Shown piece after piece: positions 1 to 8,678 of a stretch of 64,000 nucleotides of DNA (the first letter of the stretch is position 1; each line of letters starts with the position of its first letter). The notes under the pieces were generated by a model, which was not told where the DNA came from, did not search any database, and worked only from the letters and a program-made list of their open reading frames with translations. Made by a program: the position numbers and the translations under genes. The DNA comes from Legionella saoudiensis (lineage in GTDB: Bacteria; Pseudomonadota; Gammaproteobacteria; Legionellales; Legionellaceae): assembly GCF_001465875.1 (NCBI RefSeq), contig NZ_LN901323.1, forward strand, positions 593,501-657,500, read 5' to 3'.

Positions 1-1268
1 ATGAGTGCAGCCCAAATTTGCGGTACTCCAGGCATCCGATCTGCGGTTAAGGCAATGCTGACCAAATGCCCCATGAATAGCATGATGCGTAAGGGGGTAA
101 TCGTCAACGCCTTAATGATACGGAATGGATTGAATACCTGCAGCCAGTTTTTATTTTTCCAAAGGTCATTCCACGTTTCTTTTATTGAGTCATAGAAGCT
201 GGTGGATGAATCTTTCTCTTCTGCATAGATGGATTTGTCAAGCTCTTCAATTGACTCAGCGGTATTTTGAATGTTAAAACTCAATGCTGACAGCCCAGTA
301 ATCAAGGGGTTTATGCCTCCCATGATAAACTTGGGCATTCTACCCATCCAGTCGAATAAGGGACGTGCATTCGTTGCAATAGTCCACCAGGTGCCGGCAG
401 TGCAAACCGTAAGCGCAATGGCTAACCCAACCAAAAGCGCAGACATTGATGCCATAAATAGATTACGTAAAGAAAAGCGTTCTTCTTTAAAGTGCGTGTG
501 AATTCTCGTAAGCCAATTGCTAATGGTGTTATTATTAATAAGGTCAGTAACGGTATTGAACGTTAGCAAACCGTAAGCAGCTCCCGCAACTACAGCCATA
601 GGTACAATCATGAACGGCCAGTAGGCAAAGGGAATGACGGCAATCCAAGGAATGGCACTAAAGGCCTCCATAATAAGGTAAGTACTGCCTAACCCCATAA
701 ACAAGGCAGAAAGCGAGCTAAATACGGCAGCGATTTGGAAATTGCGACGGCGCTTATGGAAATCGGCTTGCCATGTTACTTGATTATTTTGGCTTAACCA
801 GATGCGTAATTGTTCAGCAGCATTTGAAACAGGTGTATTCCCGTGCTCTGAATGGGAGAATAATTCTAAGGCGAGTTGTTGCTCCATCTCTTTGAGCAAT
901 TTCTGAATCTTTTTCTTTTCGGCTTTATTGGCCGGCTTTTTAAGTTTTAATTGTAAGGCTGCATAATTAACAAAGAATGATGGGCAGTCAGGGTCATTAA
1001 TATCTTTAGGGAAGTGCTCCAGTAAAAACTCCTTCGCAAGTTGATTTTGTAAGTAGTTGTGCTTAAACAACTTTCCTAAGGCGCCTTTGATATTTTGTAA
1101 ATAAATTTCAGCTTCATAAACTACAGAAAGCACGAATGTTGCAATCGCAAAAGGTAAAACGGGGATAAGCGCAAACATTCCGCTAAAACTTAAAAGACCA
1201 AGAATTAAGCTAGCACCGGCAGTAAGAAGGATTGGAATAAGGTTGTAAGGTTTTTTTTTTATATTCAT
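1..1268 (-). CDS. mavN: Multi-pass membrane protein, probable iron-regulated vacuolar effector IroT/MavN (C-terminal part beyond left edge)
   Basis: The minus frame is open from an ATG at 1268 to the left edge, giving 422 residues with no stop. Hydrophobic segments lie near residues 9-28, 31-52, 177-199, 205-238, 271-292, 315-333 and 385-408. A Lys/Glu/Gln-rich helical stretch (105-135) separates the first pair from the rest. The motif HLVSIALTADRMPGVPQ is at 401-417. The promoter carries a Fur-like box. In L. pneumophila, as I recall it, the iron-regulated Dot/Icm effector IroT/MavN (lpg2815) lies beside lapA (lpg2814), and the next gene here is a LapA-like aminopeptidase. IroT/MavN sits in the Legionella vacuole membrane and supports iron uptake. 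The name rests on synteny, topology and iron control, not on alignment. It could be another membrane protein. The Shine-Dalgarno site is weak. Confidence 0.6.
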   Translation of the reverse strand, partial: MNIKKKPYNLIPILLTAGASLILGLLSFSGMFALIPVLPFAIATFVLSVVYEAEIYLQNIKGALGKLFKHNYLQNQLAKEFLLEHFPKDINDPDCPSFFVNYAALQLKLKKPANKAEKKKIQKLLKEMEQQLALELFSHSEHGNTPVSNAAEQLRIWLSQNNQVTWQADFHKRRRNFQIAAVFSSLSALFMGLGSTYLIMEAFSAIPWIAVIPFAYWPFMIVPMAVVAGAAYGLLTFNTVTDLINNNTISNWLTRIHTHFKEERFSLRNLFMASMSALLVGLAIALTVCTAGTWWTIATNARPLFDWMGRMPKFIMGGINPLITGLSALSFNIQNTAESIEELDKSIYAEEKDSSTSFYDSIKETWNDLWKNKNWLQVFNPFRIIKALTITPLRIMLFMGHLVSIALTADRMPGVPQIWAAL

Positions 1269-1304
1269 TGTTAATCATTTAACCTGTTAGCGAGCGTGAA
1301 TAGG

Positions 1305-1337
1305 ACTGTATCGCAAATGAGAATGATTATCAATAGC
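1305..1337 (-). promoter_or_regulatory. Sigma-70-like promoter overlapped by a Fur-box-like operator
   Basis: Read on the minus strand, TTGATA (1333-1328) and TACAGT (1310-1305) are exactly 17 bases apart. The 19 bases at 1319-1337 (GAGAATGATTATCAATAGC on the plus strand) match 15 of 19 positions of the classical Fur consensus GATAATGATAATCATTATC. They cover the -35 hexamer and part of the spacer, where an iron-loaded Fur repressor would block RNA polymerase. The -10 is about 37 bases from the ATG at 1268. Confidence 0.72.
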
Positions 1338-1511
1338 ATAAAGATTAAAAAAAGGGCATAATAGAGTGGAATTGCTCGAAAAAGCAGGCCGAGCAAAGGT
1401 TTTTATGGGTGTAGCTGTAGATTCAATAGATGATTTTAGGTAAAGTGAAACGTCATGATTTACCTCATGTAGTTTCTTTTGTTTGAAACTCAACATTAAT
1501 TAGGAGAGGAT

Positions 1512-2708
1512 ATGCGTTTTAATCAATGGATGGGCTTTATTGTTGCTGGTTCAATGTTAGCAGGTTCCCACGTTTCTGCTGCAAGTGTTCCTGTGCATGA
1601 GCAATTGCAAGTTTCTCAATGTCTTGCTGCAAAAATAACTACTGCATATGATGTTTTGGCAGAAAACAAACAATTTCGAATTATAGATGTTCCCAGTGCC
1701 GATGTGGAATCACTCAGCCATTTAGCTGATAAGGAACATTGTGGTCGTTTTGTGAATGTGAGTCAGCGTATCGCAGGAAATTCACTGGTTGCAAAACAGC
1801 GTGCTGCTAAAAATCTTTTAGAAAAGAAAGCAGTGCAAGCACCCACCAAAGAAAAAGCTTCCTATGAAATTAAGCATCAAGATGAAGTAAATGCTGCGTT
1901 GCAAAATGTGGTTGCTGATAATATTTGGCAAACATTGACTCATTTGACTTCATATCATAACCGTTCAGCAACTAAAGACACAGGTGTTGATGCTGCAAAA
2001 TGGTTAAAAGCTAAATTTGAAGCAATGGCAACCGAATATGGTCGTACCGATGTAGCCACTTATTTCGTTTCTACTGGCTACTATAAACAACCTTCTTTAG
2101 TGACCGTTATTGGCAAAGATATTAAGGCTCCAGGTATTGTTATTGGCGCTCATATGGATACTTTAGATGGTCGAATGCCAGGTGCTGGTGATGATGGTAG
2201 TGGATCTTCAAGTATCATGGAAATGGCTCGTGTTTTGTTGTCGTCTAACACCACATTTAAACGGCCTATTTACATTATTTGGTATGCCGCAGAAGAACGT
2301 GGCCTGGTTGGTTCTCAGCATGTAGTAGAGCATTTCCAAGCGCATGCGATTCCAGTTAAAGCTGCGATTCAATTTGATATGACTGGTTATCGTGTTGATC
2401 CTAAAGATCCAACCATGTGGGTGTTTACTGATTACACTGACAAAGGATTGAGCAATTTTGTGGCGAAGTTAATTGATACTTATGTGAAGGTCCCTGTTGA
2501 TTATTCACGCTGTGGCTATGGTTGTAGTGATCATGCTTCATGGACTGAAATCGGCGTTCCTGCAGCATTCCCCTGTGAGTCAAACTTTGACGATCACAAC
2601 CCCTATATTCATAGCTCTTCAGATACTATGGCGCTTTTGAGCTTAGAGCATATGACTAATTTCAGTAAGTTAGCGGTAGCTTTTGCTATTGAATTAGCAT
2701 CTGAGTAA
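1512..2708 (+). CDS. lapA: Secreted zinc aminopeptidase, M28 family (LapA/LapB type)
   Basis: The 398-residue protein starts with a signal peptide (cleavage likely after the Ala at 23 or 24), then a propeptide-like region and an M28 peptidase domain from about residue 140. Zinc and catalytic positions are visible: His214 in GAHMD, Asp227/228 in GAGDDGSG, Glu261/262 in AAEERG, Asp289, and His367 in YIHSSSD. CGYGC (334-338) may form a disulfide. Family members remove N-terminal residues from peptides. L. pneumophila LapA and LapB are exported by the Lsp type II system, so the same is inferred here. The start is set by GGAGAGG a few bases upstream. The LapA rather than LapB assignment rests on synteny and is less certain than the family. 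Confidence 0.85.
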   Translation: MRFNQWMGFIVAGSMLAGSHVSAASVPVHEQLQVSQCLAAKITTAYDVLAENKQFRIIDVPSADVESLSHLADKEHCGRFVNVSQRIAGNSLVAKQRAAKNLLEKKAVQAPTKEKASYEIKHQDEVNAALQNVVADNIWQTLTHLTSYHNRSATKDTGVDAAKWLKAKFEAMATEYGRTDVATYFVSTGYYKQPSLVTVIGKDIKAPGIVIGAHMDTLDGRMPGAGDDGSGSSSIMEMARVLLSSNTTFKRPIYIIWYAAEERGLVGSQHVVEHFQAHAIPVKAAIQFDMTGYRVDPKDPTMWVFTDYTDKGLSNFVAKLIDTYVKVPVDYSRCGYGCSDHASWTEIGVPAAFPCESNFDDHNPYIHSSSDTMALLSLEHMTNFSKLAVAFAIELASE

Positions 2709-2716
2709 TTTCCTCT

Positions 2717-2748
2717 AGCCTCTTTGGTTAAGCCAGAGAGGCTTCTTA
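2717..2748 (+). terminator. Likely terminator of the aminopeptidase gene
   Basis: AGCCTCT (2717-2723) and AGAGGCT (2737-2743) form perfect 7-base arms starting 9 bases after the stop codon, followed by a modest T-rich stretch. Confidence 0.55.
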
Positions 2749-2796
2749 ATTGAAACAATAAGTTTCCATCTTTCTATTTAAGTCTTGGAGTAGATC

Positions 2797-3411
2797 ATGA
2801 GCAAGTTCGCCATTAAGGCCCAGTTATTTTTAGCGATACTTTTTTGTTTTTGGGTAAATACCAGCTTATTTGCGGCAATCCACAGGTTAACTCCGCCTTG
2901 GGAATTATTACACAGTCAATTAAGCGCAGCTTTAGAAGCTGACCCATGTGTGCACGTGAAGCCATTAACCGGACAAGGGCTGGATATGGAAATTAGTGTG
3001 ATGGTTTGCAATGATAAAAAAGCTTTAGCCCTTGCTGCCTTTCTAACTAAACGCCATGAATTTGGTGAGCACTTGGCTGTTACGGTGAATGTATATGCAC
3101 CGAATTTACTGCCAGTAAATGCAACACTTCCAAGTGATCTTGAAGCTACTGCCAAGCTGTTAAGTCGAGCGTTGAACGGAAATAAATATTTTATAAAAAC
3201 AGGAATGGGGACTGGCCCAATGGCTCAGCCAGTAGCCTATGCAATTTTTCAACCTGTTGTCATCCAGTATTTTTCTGATGATATTAGCGATTGGTATTCC
3301 AATACGAATGAAGTCGCCGCAAAAGTCTTTGGTGAGGTGTTTAATTTACATCCTTTTGATGATACCGCAATACAAATATTTCCTACGACGGCACCGATCC
3401 CGAAAAAGTAA
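2797..3411 (+). CDS. Exported protein of unknown function
   Basis: The 204-residue protein has an N-terminal signal segment (hydrophobic residues about 9-26, ending TSLFAA), so it should be periplasmic or secreted. I recognise no domain or catalytic motif. Two cysteines (about 51 and 71) might form a disulfide in the periplasm. GGAG seven bases before the ATG supports the start. It follows lapA after a terminator-like hairpin and probably has its own promoter. It ends about 80 bases before a palindromic repeat. Function is unknown. Confidence 0.6.
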   Translation: MSKFAIKAQLFLAILFCFWVNTSLFAAIHRLTPPWELLHSQLSAALEADPCVHVKPLTGQGLDMEISVMVCNDKKALALAAFLTKRHEFGEHLAVTVNVYAPNLLPVNATLPSDLEATAKLLSRALNGNKYFIKTGMGTGPMAQPVAYAIFQPVVIQYFSDDISDWYSNTNEVAAKVFGEVFNLHPFDDTAIQIFPTTAPIPKK

Positions 3412-3488
3412 TTTTGCATTGTTTAAAAATTGCCGTTATGGACAAGATAATAGCTAAGCTCAAATGTTTTAATTTAAATTCCCATGCT

Positions 3489-3559
3489 GTCATTGCGAAC
3501 GAAGTGAGGCAACCCAGGGTTCTGTGCTTTGACCATTAGATTGCTTCCTCCCTTCATTC
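3489..3559. repeat. Degenerate intergenic inverted repeat (GTCATTGCGA type)
   Basis: GTCATTGCGAACGAAGTGAG opens the element, and its right arm (3539-3559) reads GAATGAAGGGAGGAAGCAAT on the other strand, giving an imperfect inverted repeat. The right arm reaches the stop codon of the neighbouring minus-strand gene. A second copy with intact ends is at 54403-54477. Confidence 0.6.
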
Positions 3560-3931
3560 AGGTCGTTCCAACAACCCTTTCAATTTTTCATACTTCGCCG
3601 TTAACCGCGCAATTAACTTTTCCGGCTGATGCTGCTGTAACTGTGTCTCTAATTGGCTAATCCCCAAATTTAGCTTTTCTAGCTTTCGGGCTAAGGCAGA
3701 GGAAGGGTTGGTTTCATATTCTTGGGTGAGTTGCTCATAAAGAGCTTGTTGTTCGTTTAAAAAAGTATTGATGCCCTGAAGTTTATTCACTCGGTAATCA
3801 ATATCTTCTTTTAATTTCTGCAGGGTCTGTTCAGCATGGGTTACACGCTTCCTGCGTGTAACATGCTCATTGTGTTGTATTAACTTTCGGGAAATAGAGG
3901 CTCTCTTTTTATCATCAAAAAAAATAGCCAT
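3554..3931 (-). CDS. Small coiled-coil protein of unknown function
   Basis: The 125-residue cytosolic protein has no signal peptide or membrane segment. It is rich in Gln, Leu, Lys and Glu, and residues about 30-120 look like long coiled-coil helices. The start lies 14 bases after the stop of the 546-residue membrane protein upstream, so the two are very likely co-transcribed from the PmrA-box promoter. A partner or chaperone role for that protein is a guess from position only. No known family is recognised. Confidence 0.6.
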   Translation of the reverse strand: MAIFFDDKKRASISRKLIQHNEHVTRRKRVTHAEQTLQKLKEDIDYRVNKLQGINTFLNEQQALYEQLTQEYETNPSSALARKLEKLNLGISQLETQLQQHQPEKLIARLTAKYEKLKGLLERPE

Positions 3932-3945
3932 TTCTACCTCACTTT

Positions 3946-5586
3946 TTAACGTACGCTAATCAGGTTATTGAGTGTAGACGAGTCAGCGTGTTCCACGGTT
4001 GAGGTTGATGTTAGATCCCGTTGCTGTTCTTGACTAGCAACCACAATCTCGTGCGCATGTTCTTCCTGCTGAATCACTCTATCTACTTCTCTTTCTAAAG
4101 AACCATCCACCACACTGATTTCTTCTACCAGTTGTGTCTGAGATTCAAATAATGAGCTTATAATGCCATACACTTCATCATTATCATTAACCAATTCATC
4201 ACCTGGTTGTGGACTTGGTTGCATTTTCTGAGCTAGTTTTTCGAACTCTTGCTCACTGAAATTGGCATGGAGTACTGCTTGCACCAGCTGGGTTTGGAAA
4301 TTAGCAGCTTGAAGCGCCTCATCTTCTGGAAGTTGTTCCATTGCTGTGAGCGTGTTGATGCTTTTTAATTTCTGATTATAAATTTCTTTCGAACTCCATT
4401 CCATGTGCGCCTTTTCAGCTTGGTATGTAGATAGACGGTGCTCATTAAGCCCTATTTGGGTGGCACTTGTAATGGTAGCAGTTAACGCCAAGCCTGCACC
4501 AACGGCACCTAAAATTAGCTCAGTAGTGCCAACCAAGGCAATACCTAGTGGCGCAAGTACCCCTGAAAGTACTAACGCAAAACCGATTAAGGTGACTACT
4601 GCCGCCACTGCTGCAAAAATGCTACTGCTATTCCTACGCCAAAATGACTGTTTACTTACTGTGTCTAAGACTGGATCAGTTACGCTATTTATTTGCTTAG
4701 TATGCCATTGAGCATACCATTCATTCAATTGCTCTATGTTTTTTTGGCGTTTTTCTACTAAAGCTGCTTTAACATGACTGAATTGTTGTTTCGTAAGATC
4801 CCAAGTTTTCACTTTCTTTTTTTGTTTTTCTAACTTATCAACCACAGCAGTATCGTAAGGATATTTGCCTGTGTGGTATTTGGCATGAAGCTTATCCAAG
4901 TTATCAAGATTGAGCTTTCCATCTTGAGTGAATAGGCCGCAATCCTTTATTTGTTGAGCTAAAGTTTTTGATTTCAAAAAATCAAAAAGAGCTTTTTGAG
5001 CCTCATTAGTGCTGACCAATCCCTTTTTGCCCAGATCAAGTATTTCTGCTGATGAAAGCAAGAACACTTGTCTCTCTTCAGGGGCTGCGGTGGTATTACG
5101 GATGATGCTTATAGTCCATAGATTAGGATCCAGAATGGAATAATCAATGGATATTCCGCAGGGGACACCATTGTCATCAAAATAAGCAAGACCAATGTCT
5201 CTTTTATTGTCTCTGTGAACGTATGTGAGGCGATCTTGTATACGATCAGGGGCACCCTCAGCTGTTTCGTGCTCTTCAAAGCGAGGCTCAAGCTGTATGT
5301 AGAAACCTAGTAACATGCTAAAGAAGGACGCGGTTAAATTGCCTTGGTTATAAGCAACTGATGTTGCTGGGTTCATCCAAGTGGCAACGAACTCGTCAAA
5401 GCTTCTATCATTAGTAGATACATATTGGTCACGATCCAAGTCCAAAAGCAACTGTCCTGTGAGGTCTGAACTGGGGCTAGTATAATTTTCAACATGTCCT
5501 TCTTCTGTGGGATAAAACGGCATTACAGGATACATTACTTTTAATATATCTACGTAATTTCCTGTTAACTTTCTAACTTTAGCCAT
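3946..5586 (-). CDS. Candidate Dot/Icm effector: membrane-hairpin protein with acidic C-terminus
   Basis: The 546-residue protein has a soluble N-terminal half (1-300), a Lys-rich helix (250-290), two adjacent hydrophobic segments (about 322-343 and 346-378), and a helical tail. The last 80 residues contain a Glu/Gln-rich run (QQEEHAHE) before a Ser/Thr-rich end, resembling the E-block seen in many Legionella type IV substrates. The ATG at 5586 is preferred over the upstream GTG (5592) because AGGGG is 10 bases before it. A PmrA-like box lies about 50 bases upstream; PmrA activates many Dot/Icm effector genes. I recognise no enzymatic motif. Effector status is inferred from promoter and tail. 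Confidence 0.65.
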   Translation of the reverse strand: MAKVRKLTGNYVDILKVMYPVMPFYPTEEGHVENYTSPSSDLTGQLLLDLDRDQYVSTNDRSFDEFVATWMNPATSVAYNQGNLTASFFSMLLGFYIQLEPRFEEHETAEGAPDRIQDRLTYVHRDNKRDIGLAYFDDNGVPCGISIDYSILDPNLWTISIIRNTTAAPEERQVFLLSSAEILDLGKKGLVSTNEAQKALFDFLKSKTLAQQIKDCGLFTQDGKLNLDNLDKLHAKYHTGKYPYDTAVVDKLEKQKKKVKTWDLTKQQFSHVKAALVEKRQKNIEQLNEWYAQWHTKQINSVTDPVLDTVSKQSFWRRNSSSIFAAVAAVVTLIGFALVLSGVLAPLGIALVGTTELILGAVGAGLALTATITSATQIGLNEHRLSTYQAEKAHMEWSSKEIYNQKLKSINTLTAMEQLPEDEALQAANFQTQLVQAVLHANFSEQEFEKLAQKMQPSPQPGDELVNDNDEVYGIISSLFESQTQLVEEISVVDGSLEREVDRVIQQEEHAHEIVVASQEQQRDLTSTSTVEHADSSTLNNLISVR

Positions 5587-5635
5587 AATCACATTACCCC
5601 TTTCGTTTCATTGATACTATAAATAATACCATGAA

Positions 5636-5655
5636 AATCTTAACTGAACATTAAA
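5636..5655 (-). promoter_or_regulatory. PmrA-box-like operator upstream of the candidate effector
   Basis: On the minus strand the site reads TTTAATGTTCAGTTAAGATT. It fits the tandem Legionella PmrA consensus cTTAATatT-N2-cTTAATatT at 14 of 18 positions with the exact two-base spacing. Possible -10 elements follow on the same strand: TATTAT (5628-5623) or TATAGT (5621-5616). The start codon is at 5586. Confidence 0.6.
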
Positions 5656-5682
5656 TGGGCATATTTACTGGAGTTTATTTGT

Positions 5683-5718
5683 TTGAGTGTAGGGCTGAGC
5701 GCAGGAAGCTACGCTCAA
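5683..5718 (-). terminator. Hairpin downstream of ycgB
   Basis: TTGAGTGTAG (5683-5692) pairs with CTACGCTCAA (5709-5718) with one G-T mismatch, starting 18 bases beyond the ycgB stop. No clear T tract follows on the minus strand, so it may be a weak terminator or a 3'-end stabilising hairpin. Confidence 0.4.
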
Positions 5719-5735
5719 CAATTTATCAGGGTAAC

Positions 5736-7265
5736 TTATTTTTCATAACCTTCAGGTTTTGACTGGCTCACTGGCGGGCAATGGTATTCCGCCGAAATTT
5801 TATTATCATCATCAACCGCTTGCAAAATTACCGGGAATTGCCACAAGCTATGAAGATGTTTTAACACTGCTGAAGTTGTCTCTCCTAGGGGGATGCGATT
5901 CTGTTGTGTATATCTTAGGGTGAGTGAACGATCCCCTTGCAAGTCCACTGAATAAACTTGGATATCTGGTTCAAAGGTACCCAAATTATATTGTCTGGAT
6001 AAGGCTTCTCTAATTTTTTGATAGCCGGCACTATCATGAATGGCATTGACATAGAGTTCGGGGCTACGATCATCATCTACAATATGAAACAATTTTAAAT
6101 CGCGTATTAATTTGGGCGATAAATATTGGGCGATAAAACTTTCGTCTTTGTAATTCCGCATAGCGGTATCAAGACTTTTTAACCAGTCGGTGTTTGCTAG
6201 ATAGGGGAACCAGGCTTTATCTTCATCGGTGGGATCTTCGCAAATACGTTTGATGTCTTGCATCATATGGTATCCCAAAGTATAGGGGTTAATCCCACTA
6301 TAATAAGGGCTATTATAGGACGGTTGCATAATAACATTTGTATGACTTTGCAACACCTCCAACATAAACTCATCAGTGACTAAGCCTTCATCATACAAAG
6401 CATGGAGCAAGGTATAATGCCAGAAACATGCCCATCCCTCATTCATTACTTTGGTTTGCCCTTGAGGGTAAAAATATTGCGCCATTTTGCGAACAATGCG
6501 CACGATTTCTCGTTGCCAGGGTTCAAGCAGAGGCGCATTTTTTTCAAAGAAGTATAAAATATTTTCTTGTGGTTCGCTGGGGAAGCGTTTTTTCTTGCTT
6601 GTTTCTACTGCGTGTTTGCTTTGTGGAATAGTTCGCCATAATTCATTAATTTGCGATTGCATGTAAATTTCACGGTTTTGCTGGCGAATTTTCTCTTCCT
6701 GAATGGATAAGGGAGCCGGATGTTTATAGCGATCAACGCCATAATTCATGACTGCATGACATGCATCCAGAATCGACTCAACCTCATCGATGCCATAACG
6801 CTCTTCGCAATCAGCAATGTATTTTTTTGCAAAGACTAAATAATCAATAATGGCATCGGCCGAAGTCCACATTTTAAAAAGATAATTATTTTTAAAAAAA
6901 GAATTATGACCATAACAGGCATGTGCAATAACCAATGCCTGCATGGCAATGGTATTTTCTTCCATTAAATAGGAAATACAGGGATTTGAATTAATGACCA
7001 TTTCATAGGCCAAGCCCATTTGTCCCCGTTTATAACTTTTTTCTACCCCAACGAAGTGTTTACCAAAAGACCAGTGGTTATATCCTATAGGCATGCCCAC
7101 AGAGGAGTAGGCATCCATCATTTGTTCTGCAGTAATAACTTCAATTTGATTGGGATAAGTATCCAGGCCAAAATCTTTGGCGATACGTGCAATTTCACGA
7201 TCATAATCCTGGATTAATTCAAAGGTCCACTCAGCACCAGTGGATATAGGCTTCTTCTTTCTCAT
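5736..7265 (-). CDS. ycgB: SpoVR/YcgB family protein
   Basis: The 509-residue protein matches the SpoVR family by its length and by landmarks such as YNHWSFGK near residue 80 and the central NEGWACFWHYT (about 278-288). SpoVR is needed for spore cortex formation in Bacillus; in non-sporing proteobacteria it accompanies YeaG and YeaH in stationary-phase and starvation response, and its biochemistry is unresolved. The start codon overlaps the yeaH stop by four bases (ATGA), showing translational coupling. The protein is cytosolic with no signal peptide. It is the last gene of yeaG-yeaH-ycgB. Confidence 0.92.
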   Translation of the reverse strand: MRKKKPISTGAEWTFELIQDYDREIARIAKDFGLDTYPNQIEVITAEQMMDAYSSVGMPIGYNHWSFGKHFVGVEKSYKRGQMGLAYEMVINSNPCISYLMEENTIAMQALVIAHACYGHNSFFKNNYLFKMWTSADAIIDYLVFAKKYIADCEERYGIDEVESILDACHAVMNYGVDRYKHPAPLSIQEEKIRQQNREIYMQSQINELWRTIPQSKHAVETSKKKRFPSEPQENILYFFEKNAPLLEPWQREIVRIVRKMAQYFYPQGQTKVMNEGWACFWHYTLLHALYDEGLVTDEFMLEVLQSHTNVIMQPSYNSPYYSGINPYTLGYHMMQDIKRICEDPTDEDKAWFPYLANTDWLKSLDTAMRNYKDESFIAQYLSPKLIRDLKLFHIVDDDRSPELYVNAIHDSAGYQKIREALSRQYNLGTFEPDIQVYSVDLQGDRSLTLRYTQQNRIPLGETTSAVLKHLHSLWQFPVILQAVDDDNKISAEYHCPPVSQSKPEGYEK

Positions 7266-8533
7266 GCCGTTTTCCTTTTAAATAATTCATGAAATACTGG
7301 ATAAATATCTGCAACAGTATCAATATTTTCCATCGCAAAATTAGGGTATTGTTCTTTAACCAATTGATAGACTTCCCATAAGCTTTGATGATGGCGTGGC
7401 ATAATTTCAATATACGCAAAATACTGTAGTAGAGGCATGATTTTTTCTTGCAGCAATTCCTGGCAATAAGGCGAATCAGCATTCCAGTTATCACCATCAG
7501 AAGCTTGAGCCACATAAATGTTCCAGGCTTCTGGTGGATAGCGTACTTCAATAATGTTATTCAATAATTCCAGCGCGCTAGAAACTACTGTACCCCCGGT
7601 TTCTCGCGAATAAAAAAACTCCTCCTCATTAACTTCTTTTGCTGAGGTATGATGACGGATAAAGACCAATTCGATTTTCTCGTAATTTTTAGTAAGGAAC
7701 ATGTACAACAGAATGAAAAACCGTTTGGCTATATCTTTTTTTGCCTCATCCATAGAGCCTGAAACGTCCATAACGCAGAACATAACCGCCTGCGTAGAAG
7801 GAGAGGGGACGCGTAGTCGGTAATTGTAGCGTAGGTCAATCGTATCAATAAAAGGCACGGCCTGTATTTTCTTTTTTAAATGTTCAATATGTAGCTTTAA
7901 TTCTTTTAGGACAACCGTATCAGGTACCGGTTCTTGTAATAGCTGCTCTAATCGTGTTTCTGCATCTTTTAATTGGCGTTTATAAGGCGAGGCTAAGGCA
8001 ATACGACGACTGGTTGCTTGCTTCATTGAGCGCAACACATTAATGTTATTAGGAATACCACTGGTAGTTACGCCAGCACGAATGGTTTTAAAGGTACTAA
8101 TACGCGCGAGTTCTTTTTTTACTAAATCAGGTAATTCCAGATCTTCAAAATATAAATCGAGGAATTCTTCGCGCGATAATTCAAACACAAAATCATCTTC
8201 GCCTTCACCGCTATTACTGGCATCCCCATCACCGCCACCATCGCCACTACCGCTGCCGCTAGGTCTTTTAATGCGGTCACCGCTAATAAAATTATCGTTT
8301 CCTGGCAAAACACGCTCGACGTGCCCACCTCGTCCTTGATGAAATCGTGGTTCGGAAATGTCTTTAGCAGGAATAGAAATCTGTTCGCCTTGATCAATTT
8401 CCGTAATACTGCGTTTGCCTACCGCATCGGAGACTGCTCTTTTTATTTGGTTTTTATAACGACGGAGGAAGCGCTGGCGATTCACCGTGCTTTTTTTCCC
8501 CGCATTTTGTCGTCTATCAATCAATTGCGACAT
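7262..8533 (-). CDS. yeaH: DUF444 von Willebrand-A-like protein YeaH
   Basis: The 423-residue protein has a basic N-terminus, a low-complexity Gly/Ser/Asp linker (about 92-114), and a C-terminal VWA-like domain whose MIDAS-like motif DVSGS is at 256-260. This is the usual DUF444 architecture. YeaH works with the kinase YeaG; in E. coli both belong to the general stress regulon and affect nitrogen-starvation survival. GGAG eight bases before the ATG supports the start. Its stop overlaps the ycgB start. The 145-base gap to yeaG holds two hairpins, so its level may differ from that of yeaG. Confidence 0.93.
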   Translation of the reverse strand: MSQLIDRRQNAGKKSTVNRQRFLRRYKNQIKRAVSDAVGKRSITEIDQGEQISIPAKDISEPRFHQGRGGHVERVLPGNDNFISGDRIKRPSGSGSGDGGGDGDASNSGEGEDDFVFELSREEFLDLYFEDLELPDLVKKELARISTFKTIRAGVTTSGIPNNINVLRSMKQATSRRIALASPYKRQLKDAETRLEQLLQEPVPDTVVLKELKLHIEHLKKKIQAVPFIDTIDLRYNYRLRVPSPSTQAVMFCVMDVSGSMDEAKKDIAKRFFILLYMFLTKNYEKIELVFIRHHTSAKEVNEEEFFYSRETGGTVVSSALELLNNIIEVRYPPEAWNIYVAQASDGDNWNADSPYCQELLQEKIMPLLQYFAYIEIMPRHHQSLWEVYQLVKEQYPNFAMENIDTVADIYPVFHELFKRKTA

Positions 8534-8579
8534 GATTTTAACTCCGCGACTTTACGTGCCAATTTGTTCTCTCCTCTGG

Positions 8580-8648
8580 GGCCCAATGTCTGCTTCATAA
8601 GGGAGCAAACATTGGCCATTATCCTTGAGCCCCCGCATTATCGCGGGG
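8580..8648 (-). promoter_or_regulatory. Two hairpins between yeaG and yeaH
   Basis: CCAATGT/ACATTGG with flanking GGC/CC frames 8580-8617, and CCCCGC/GCGGGG forms a tight hairpin at 8631-8648. Neither has a T tract on the minus strand. They lie in the yeaG-yeaH gap and could be processing, stability or partial-termination structures. Confidence 0.45.
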
Positions 8649-8678
8649 AAAGAGAAGAGGATTATTGAGTCGTTTTTA

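Noticed and set aside
1..501. Plus-strand ORFs at 1-195 and 271-501
   Set aside because: They lie opposite the continuous 422-codon minus-strand membrane-protein frame, which has clear coding character.
1438..1465. AGGTAAA/TTTACCT inverted repeat before lapA, considered as a CpxR site
   Set aside because: CpxR sites are direct GTAAA repeats, and the arrangement here is inverted; left unassigned.
1287..1496. 69-residue minus ORF between the left-edge gene and lapA
   Set aside because: It overlaps the Fur-box promoter and lacks a ribosome site and recognisable sequence.
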